Positions 59,853-64,000 of a DNA stretch of 64,000 nt are shown here, piece after piece. The stretch is from Bacteroidota bacterium (GTDB taxonomy: Bacteria > Bacteroidota > Bacteroidia > 2-12-FULL-35-15), in contig JAOQAD010000037.1 in assembly GCA_025963775.1 (NCBI GenBank), positions 251,638-315,637 of the forward strand, given 5' to 3'. Position numbers and translations under genes: made by a program. Under the pieces are notes generated by a model that was not told the DNA's origin, did not search any database, and was given only the letters and a program-made list of their open reading frames with translations. Every line of letters starts with the position of its first letter. Position 1 is the stretch's first letter.

Positions 59853-60686
59853 TTAAACGCTGCCCATCAAATACATCGCCTCCATGGTTGGAGTTGCGCT
59901 GCCGCCTTCATTTTCAAGCGTTACGGCAAAAGCCTGCGCTTCGGGCATGTCCTTCATTTTCTGCATCACGAAAGAGGTGCCTTCCGTAACAGTGAACACA
60001 CCGGCATCAACCGGCTTTCCGTTCACCATTGCCCAGAGCTGGTATTGCTTGCCCTGCGGGGGCGTTGGCAGTGAAGCGGCATTGATGTACACTTCTTTAT
60101 CTTTTGTGTTCCAAATGATCATTGCGGAAGATTCCGGCGCGATGTCCATTCCCTTTAAAGGAACCACTTTGCTGCCGGGTTTCATGACCATGGCCAGCTC
60201 TATTTTTTTATCGGTAAGCGCGGCGATCTGCTGGCGAAGCTCCAGTTGCTGCTTCCCCATTTCATCGGCAAGCACCTCGTTTTCCAATTGGAGGGCAGAA
60301 AGCCGAACCTGGGTTTTGCTGAGCTGGCTGTATAGCGAATAGGTAAATGCGGAAACACCGATGAGCAATCCGACAGATGCTGCAACTGCATAGCGCATCC
60401 ATTTGGAAGGGCCGCTGAGCGAACTGATGTTAACAACTGTGGAGCGCTTTTTAGGGGCGGCAGTTTTTTCAAACAGCTGTGCTTCTATGTCTTTTTTTAT
60501 CCTTGTGGAAGGGTTTGCATCGGCTTCAGCAAAGCGGATGAGCGATGCTTCGATATCTTCTATCTCCGCTTTCACTTCAGGGTACAGCTTTTCCATCTCG
60601 CGGACTTGTCTGATCTCTTCCGTAGTAGCGGTACCCAAAACATAACTTTCGAGCACACCGGATGATATGAATTCCTGTAGTTCCAA
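59853..60686 (-). CDS. Anti-sigma factor, RskA-like
   Basis: A 277-residue single-pass membrane protein. The cytoplasmic N-terminus (1-95) would hold the sigma factor; it begins MELQEFISSGVLESYVLGTATTEEIRQV, without the HxxxCxxC zinc motif. One membrane segment (about 97-117; MRYAVAASVGLLIGVSAFTYSL) is followed by a coiled coil (about 120-160). The outer domain is RskA-like (PQGKQYQLWAMVNGKPVDAGVF). It starts two bases after the sigma-factor stop, so the two are coupled. It is expected to hold the sigma factor inactive until a cell-envelope signal leads to its proteolysis. Confidence 0.9.
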   Translation of the reverse strand: MELQEFISSGVLESYVLGTATTEEIRQVREMEKLYPEVKAEIEDIEASLIRFAEADANPSTRIKKDIEAQLFEKTAAPKKRSTVVNISSLSGPSKWMRYAVAASVGLLIGVSAFTYSLYSQLSKTQVRLSALQLENEVLADEMGKQQLELRQQIAALTDKKIELAMVMKPGSKVVPLKGMDIAPESSAMIIWNTKDKEVYINAASLPTPPQGKQYQLWAMVNGKPVDAGVFTVTEGTSFVMQKMKDMPEAQAFAVTLENEGGSATPTMEAMYLMGSV

Positions 60687-60688
60687 TT

Positions 60689-61240
60689 TTACTTAATCAA
60701 TTTGCGCAGTACCATTAATGCGGCTCTCATCCGTGTTTTCACTGTCCCCAGCGGGATCGACAGCTTTTCAGCGATCTCTTCCTGGGTATATCCTTCAAAA
60801 TAGGCAAGGTCGATCAGCTTGCGCTGGTCTTCTTTCAATTCGTCCACTATTTTTTTGATGCCGATCCGGTCAATGTTCTGCTCTGTGTTGTTCGCCCGGT
60901 TAGCTTCATGTACGGTATTTTCGCTGCGCTGGATTCGCTCGTCCATCTTGTTCTGCTTCGAGCGTAAATAATCGATGCTGGTATTGCGCACGATATTGAG
61001 CATCCATGTGTACAGGCGCCCTTTGGAAGCATCGTACATCAGGCGGTTGTTCCAGATCTTTATAAAAGAATCCTGGAGCACATCCTCTGCTATTTCATCG
61101 TCGGGGATATTTTTTTTGATGACACCGAACAGTGCCCTGGAATAGCTGTCGTACAGTACGGAAAATGCCTGCCGGTTACCCTGCTTCAGCATTTCAACCA
61201 GCTCTTCTTCCGTATGTCTTGTTTTTGTGACCATGCTCAT
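60689..61240 (-). CDS. ECF-type RNA polymerase sigma factor
   Basis: A 183-residue sigma-70 family protein with regions 2 (about 25-95; DEIAEDVLQDSFIKIWNN and TWMLNIVRNTSIDYLRSK) and 4 (about 130-180; LIDLAYFEGYTQEEIAEKLSIPLGTVKTRMRAAL), and no region 3, as in ECF factors of the SigK type. Its partner is the RskA-like protein two bases downstream. The PQQ dehydrogenase gene lies upstream on the same strand but is separated by a terminator. Targets are not known; no autoregulated promoter was recognised in the 89-base gap. Confidence 0.92.
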   Translation of the reverse strand: MSMVTKTRHTEEELVEMLKQGNRQAFSVLYDSYSRALFGVIKKNIPDDEIAEDVLQDSFIKIWNNRLMYDASKGRLYTWMLNIVRNTSIDYLRSKQNKMDERIQRSENTVHEANRANNTEQNIDRIGIKKIVDELKEDQRKLIDLAYFEGYTQEEIAEKLSIPLGTVKTRMRAALMVLRKLIK

Positions 61241-61271
61241 TCCGCACTCAAAGAAACAATTTTTTTACTAC

Positions 61272-61312
61272 AAAAAAAAATCGCCCTGCCTTCATTTTTA
61301 TAAAAGCAGGGC
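61272..61312 (-). terminator. Terminator of the PQQ dehydrogenase gene
   Basis: GCCCTGC (61283-61289) pairs with GCAGGGC (61306-61312), and on the minus strand the stem is followed by nine T. It lies about 17 bases past the stop at 61,330 and separates that gene from the sigma-factor gene. Confidence 0.85.
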
Positions 61313-61329
61313 AATTCAACTATTAAAAA

Positions 61330-62835
61330 TTATTTTACGATCATTAACCGCTTCGTTGCAGTGAATGCGGTTTTACCATTCTGCCTTACTTCGATCTTGT
61401 AGAAATAGCTTCCTTCGGCAAATTTATCGAGGCCGCTTACTGCTACTGTATGATCTCCGGGATCCTGTGATCCGCTCAGGATGGTTTTTACTTTCCTCCC
61501 GGTTACATCAAATAATTCGATCGACACTTCCGATGCATCGGAAATGCTGTAATCGATCTGTGTTTCCCCGGTTGAAGGGTTCGGGTAGTTCTGCCCGATG
61601 TAGTTCAGGTTCCCTGCCATGGAAGCAATTCCTGTTCCTACGTGGCAAATCCTGTAGATCTGTCCGTTGGTGGTGTACCCGCCTTTCATGGCATACAGGC
61701 ATCCGTCAGCGCCTTCTCTCAGCGTAGTGATGCCCACTCCTGTCGGCGTAACGATATCAGCGAAGATCACGTTGCTTGTCACAATGTCATAAGCAGGCGC
61801 ATTGCCGAGCGTAAGATCGTAAATGCGGCCGTAATCATTATCAGCCACGAGAATGTGGTTGTTGAACTCAGGCATTGCAGTGCCGGAATAATAAACAGTT
61901 CCGGTGACCCCGCCCAATGGAGCTCCCCATGTAGCGACCGGGTTGATGAAGCCTGTGCATGGCGTGGACGTATTGTAAACGAAGTTCCCTTCGCAGGTAG
62001 CCCATCCGTAATTTCCGCCTTTGTGGATCACATTGTATTCGTCATAGGCATTCCAGCCGTTCTCGCTGTAATACATCGTATCGGTAAGCGGGCTGAAGGT
62101 CATTCCGAAACCGTTACGGTGCCCGTACGACCAGATGCGGTCATCGTTCCCTGTTGCCGGGTTGCCGTCATCATAAAAAGGATTGTCGGTTGGAATGGTT
62201 CCGTCGGAGTTGATGCGCAGGATCTTTCCCCATGGCTTGTTCAGCTTGTTGGCATAGTTCAGCGTCGGATTTCCCTGCTGGTAAGCAAGGTCGCCGATGC
62301 AGAAATAAATTTTATCAGGCTGTGAAGGACGGAAGCGGATCATGCCGCCAAAGTGATTTCCTGCAGGCGCAGGGGAAACACTGTTGAGGTTGATGTCGCA
62401 GATAATTGTCGGGCTTGTCCCCACGTTCGCAGCTTCCGTAAAGCGAAGCACGCGGCAGGAATTGGCAGTTCCGTATTTGTGGACATAGTATACATACACA
62501 TAATGATTGGTTGCAAATGCAGGATCCACGGCAATTCCAAGCAGTCCGCGCTCAAAATCGCAGTTCACGGAATCCGTAAGGTCGTAGAATGTACCGATGA
62601 GCGCACCGGCAGCGCTGTACACGAGGATCTTCCCGTTGGAGCAGGAACCTGTTGCATTTCCGCCTTTCAGCGTGATGAAATAGCGTCCGTCAGGTGCCCA
62701 GTCGAAATCAACAGGGTATGCCAGCCCGGTAACAATGGTTTGCTGGAAGTAAGTTGCAGGAAGCGCCTGTGCGCTTACTTTCCCGGAATACAGGGAAGCG
62801 GCAATAAGAACAATTGCAAGTAAAAGTTTTCTCAT
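61330..62835 (-). CDS. PQQ-dependent sugar dehydrogenase-like protein with T9SS sorting domain
   Basis: A 501-residue exported protein with signal peptide MRKLLLAIVLIAASLYSGKVSA. Residues ~30-400 are a soluble glucose dehydrogenase (GSDH)-type six-bladed propeller: FERGLLGIAVDPAFATNHYVYVYY, AGNHFGGMIRFRPSQPDKIYFCIGD and KPWGKILRINSDGTIPTDNPF, with the His-Phe-Gly-Gly near the cofactor pocket and YGHRNGFGM. Such enzymes oxidise sugars with PQQ. The last ~85 residues (GQNYPNPSTGETQIDYSI to FTATKRLMIVK) are a type A T9SS sorting domain, so the propeller goes to the cell surface or medium. Binding of PQQ is not certain; some relatives such as HHIP-like proteins lack activity. Confidence 0.88.
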   Translation of the reverse strand: MRKLLLAIVLIAASLYSGKVSAQALPATYFQQTIVTGLAYPVDFDWAPDGRYFITLKGGNATGSCSNGKILVYSAAGALIGTFYDLTDSVNCDFERGLLGIAVDPAFATNHYVYVYYVHKYGTANSCRVLRFTEAANVGTSPTIICDINLNSVSPAPAGNHFGGMIRFRPSQPDKIYFCIGDLAYQQGNPTLNYANKLNKPWGKILRINSDGTIPTDNPFYDDGNPATGNDDRIWSYGHRNGFGMTFSPLTDTMYYSENGWNAYDEYNVIHKGGNYGWATCEGNFVYNTSTPCTGFINPVATWGAPLGGVTGTVYYSGTAMPEFNNHILVADNDYGRIYDLTLGNAPAYDIVTSNVIFADIVTPTGVGITTLREGADGCLYAMKGGYTTNGQIYRICHVGTGIASMAGNLNYIGQNYPNPSTGETQIDYSISDASEVSIELFDVTGRKVKTILSGSQDPGDHTVAVSGLDKFAEGSYFYKIEVRQNGKTAFTATKRLMIVK

Positions 62836-62858
62836 GATGTGCTGTATAAATGTTTTAA

Positions 62859-62888
62859 CAAATGTAATAAAATCAATTTAGCACGCAA
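62859..62888 (-). promoter_or_regulatory. Promoter of the PQQ dehydrogenase gene
   Basis: TTG (62888-62886), 19 bases, TACATTTG (62866-62859) on the minus strand, with the consensus spacer. The leader would be about 20 bases before the ATG at 62,835. Confidence 0.65.
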
Positions 62889-62908
62889 GTACCGAATGCG
62901 AATATGGC

Positions 62909-62916
62909 TATATTTG
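62909..62916 (+). promoter_or_regulatory. -7 element directly in front of folK
   Basis: TATATTTG, a perfect -7 box, ends four bases before the folK ATG at 62,921. A transcript from it would start on or very near the A of the start codon. No -33 element is seen at the usual spacing. Confidence 0.4.
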
Positions 62917-62920
62917 AGCA

Positions 62921-63430
62921 ATGAACCAGGCATACCTCATATTGGGCGGAAACATCGGCAACAGGCTCGAAAACCTTGAAAGGACAAGGCATTTGATCAC
63001 TGAGCAGGTGGGAGCGATCACTAAGATATCGGCTATTTTTGTTACCGCGCCATGGGGCAACACGCAGCAGCCCGATTTTTATAACCAGGCATTGCTCGTG
63101 GAAACGGAGCTCTCCGCTCCTGCTTTGCTGAAGCAGCTGCTAAGCATTGAAGCTGCATCGGGAAGGATCCGCGATGAGCGGAAATGGGCGGAGCGCACGA
63201 TGGACATCGACATTCTCTTTTACAACGAGGACATCATCAGTGAGCCTCACTTGTCTGTCCCGCATCCTCACATAGCAGGGCGCAGGTTTGTACTGGCCCC
63301 GCTGGCGGCCATTGCAGCGGATCACATTCATCCTGTGCTGCACAAAAGCATTGCTGCACTGCTCAGCGAATGCAGCGACAATTCGGCAGTGAAGCAACTG
63401 GAACCAACACCTGGAAACGCCCGTGGATAG
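62921..63430 (+). CDS. folK: 2-amino-4-hydroxy-6-hydroxymethyldihydropteridine pyrophosphokinase (HPPK)
   Basis: HPPK transfers pyrophosphate from ATP to 6-hydroxymethyl-dihydropterin in folate synthesis. The 169-residue protein has LILGGNIGNRLENLERTR at the start, the ATP/Mg signature RDERKWAERTMDIDILFYN (about residues 82-100) with both aspartates, and PHPHIAGRRFVLAPLAAIA. The length is normal. The second deoxynucleoside kinase starts at a GTG inside the last codons of folK (eight-base overlap). Confidence 0.94.
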   Translation: MNQAYLILGGNIGNRLENLERTRHLITEQVGAITKISAIFVTAPWGNTQQPDFYNQALLVETELSAPALLKQLLSIEAASGRIRDERKWAERTMDIDILFYNEDIISEPHLSVPHPHIAGRRFVLAPLAAIAADHIHPVLHKSIAALLSECSDNSAVKQLEPTPGNARG

Positions 63431-64000
63431 CACTTACAACTTCATTGTCGTGGAAGGCAATATCGGCGCAGGCAAAACAACGCTGGCCACGCGGATGGCG
63501 GAGGACAGCAATGCAAGGCTGATCCTCGAACAGTTTGCCGAGAATCCCTTCCTTCCGAAATTTTATGAGAACCGCGAGAAGTATGCTTTTCCGCTGGAGA
63601 TGTCGTTCCTCGCGGAGCGTTTCCAGCAGCTGAAGACAGAGCTCAGCAGGCATGACCTTTTCCAGCCGAAGATCATCTCCGATTATTACTTTCTTAAATC
63701 GCTCATCTTTGCGAAGGCCAACCTCAACGAGGCCGAATACGACCTGTACACAAGGCTCTTTCACATCATCAACGATTCGCTGCCCAAGCCCGACCTGTTT
63801 GTGTACCTTTACCACGACATTGAAAGGCTGCTTGTGCACATCAAAAAGAGGGGCCGTCCGTATGAGCAAAACATCTCTGCAGCATACCTGGAAGAGATCC
63901 AAAGCTCGTACTTCGACTTCTTAAAACAACTCAGCGATCAGCGCATCCTGATCATCGATGTGAACTATTTCGATTTTGCCCATAATGAGGAACATTATTC
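63423..64000 (+). CDS. Deoxynucleoside kinase, second family member (3' end beyond window)
   Basis: The frame begins at a GTG at 63,423, overlapping the folK stop by eight bases, and is still open at the right edge (192 codons). It has the P-loop VVEGNIGAGKTT (about residues 9-20), the segment NPFLPKFYENREKYAFPLEMSFLAERFQQ and the lid KKRGRPYEQN. It belongs to the same dCK/dGK family as the gene at 52,432-53,058 but is clearly distinct (different lid and substrate-site residues). Members usually have 200-220 residues, so the missing part is short. Confidence 0.9.
   Translation, partial: MDSTYNFIVVEGNIGAGKTTLATRMAEDSNARLILEQFAENPFLPKFYENREKYAFPLEMSFLAERFQQLKTELSRHDLFQPKIISDYYFLKSLIFAKANLNEAEYDLYTRLFHIINDSLPKPDLFVYLYHDIERLLVHIKKRGRPYEQNISAAYLEEIQSSYFDFLKQLSDQRILIIDVNYFDFAHNEEHY

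Overview
The window is chromosomal DNA from a member of the Bacteroidota. This rests on several sequence features: gldF/gldG gliding-motility genes; two giant secreted proteins ending in the gliding-motility-associated (CHU_C) C-terminal domain; several further proteins ending in a type A type IX secretion (T9SS) sorting domain; promoters of the Bacteroidota form TTG-N18-22-TAnnTTTG; and few Shine-Dalgarno sequences. I cannot assign a genus.

Region 1 (1-12,600, minus strand) is a continuous str-S10-spc superoperon: rpsL-rpsG-fusA-rpsJ-rplC-rplD-rplW-rplB-rpsS-rplV-rpsC-rplP-rpmC-rpsQ-rplN-rplX-rplE-rpsN-rpsH-rplF-rplR-rpsE-rpmD. It has one recognisable promoter in front of rpsL, no tuf, and runs off the left edge inside rpmD.

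Region 2 (12,700-24,150, minus) holds a 2921-residue secreted repeat protein with sixteen ~90-residue repeats, a small secreted protein just upstream of it, and a membrane GT-C/TPR protein. Region 3 (24,200-29,726, plus) is a tight operon: KAS III, acyl carrier protein, second KAS III, short-chain dehydrogenase, GT2 glycosyltransferase, GNAT acyltransferase, and Asp/Asn beta-hydroxylase-like enzyme. A sulfotransferase gene overlaps its 3' end from the other strand. I read it as a small pathway that makes a dedicated acyl group and attaches it to an amino-sugar glycan or glycolipid. It is the best candidate here for an undescribed system. Region 4 (30,800-35,300, minus) holds a second, paralogous CHU_C giant (1334 residues, eleven ~74-residue repeats) and a small secreted protein.

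Region 5 (35,500-47,700) holds a UvrD/PcrA helicase, a MORN-like secreted protein, a glutathione peroxidase, a JmjC/cupin protein with an HxA metal motif where HxD is normal, a secreted esterase, a small T9SS cargo protein, dnaN, a DUF4340 protein, gldG and gldF. Region 6 (47,700-64,000) holds an aspartate kinase and diaminopimelate decarboxylase (lysine pathway), a lipoprotein/membrane trio, two deoxynucleoside kinases (the second cut by the right edge, after folK), a secreted propeller-like protein, a GH3-family protein, a PolX-type protein with an eroded polymerase motif, a Kelch-like T9SS cargo, an ECF sigma/anti-sigma pair and a T9SS-exported PQQ-type sugar dehydrogenase.

Intergenic regions on the right half carry at least three families of short palindromic or dispersed repeats. 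I saw no tRNA, rRNA, CRISPR array, insertion sequence or prophage.
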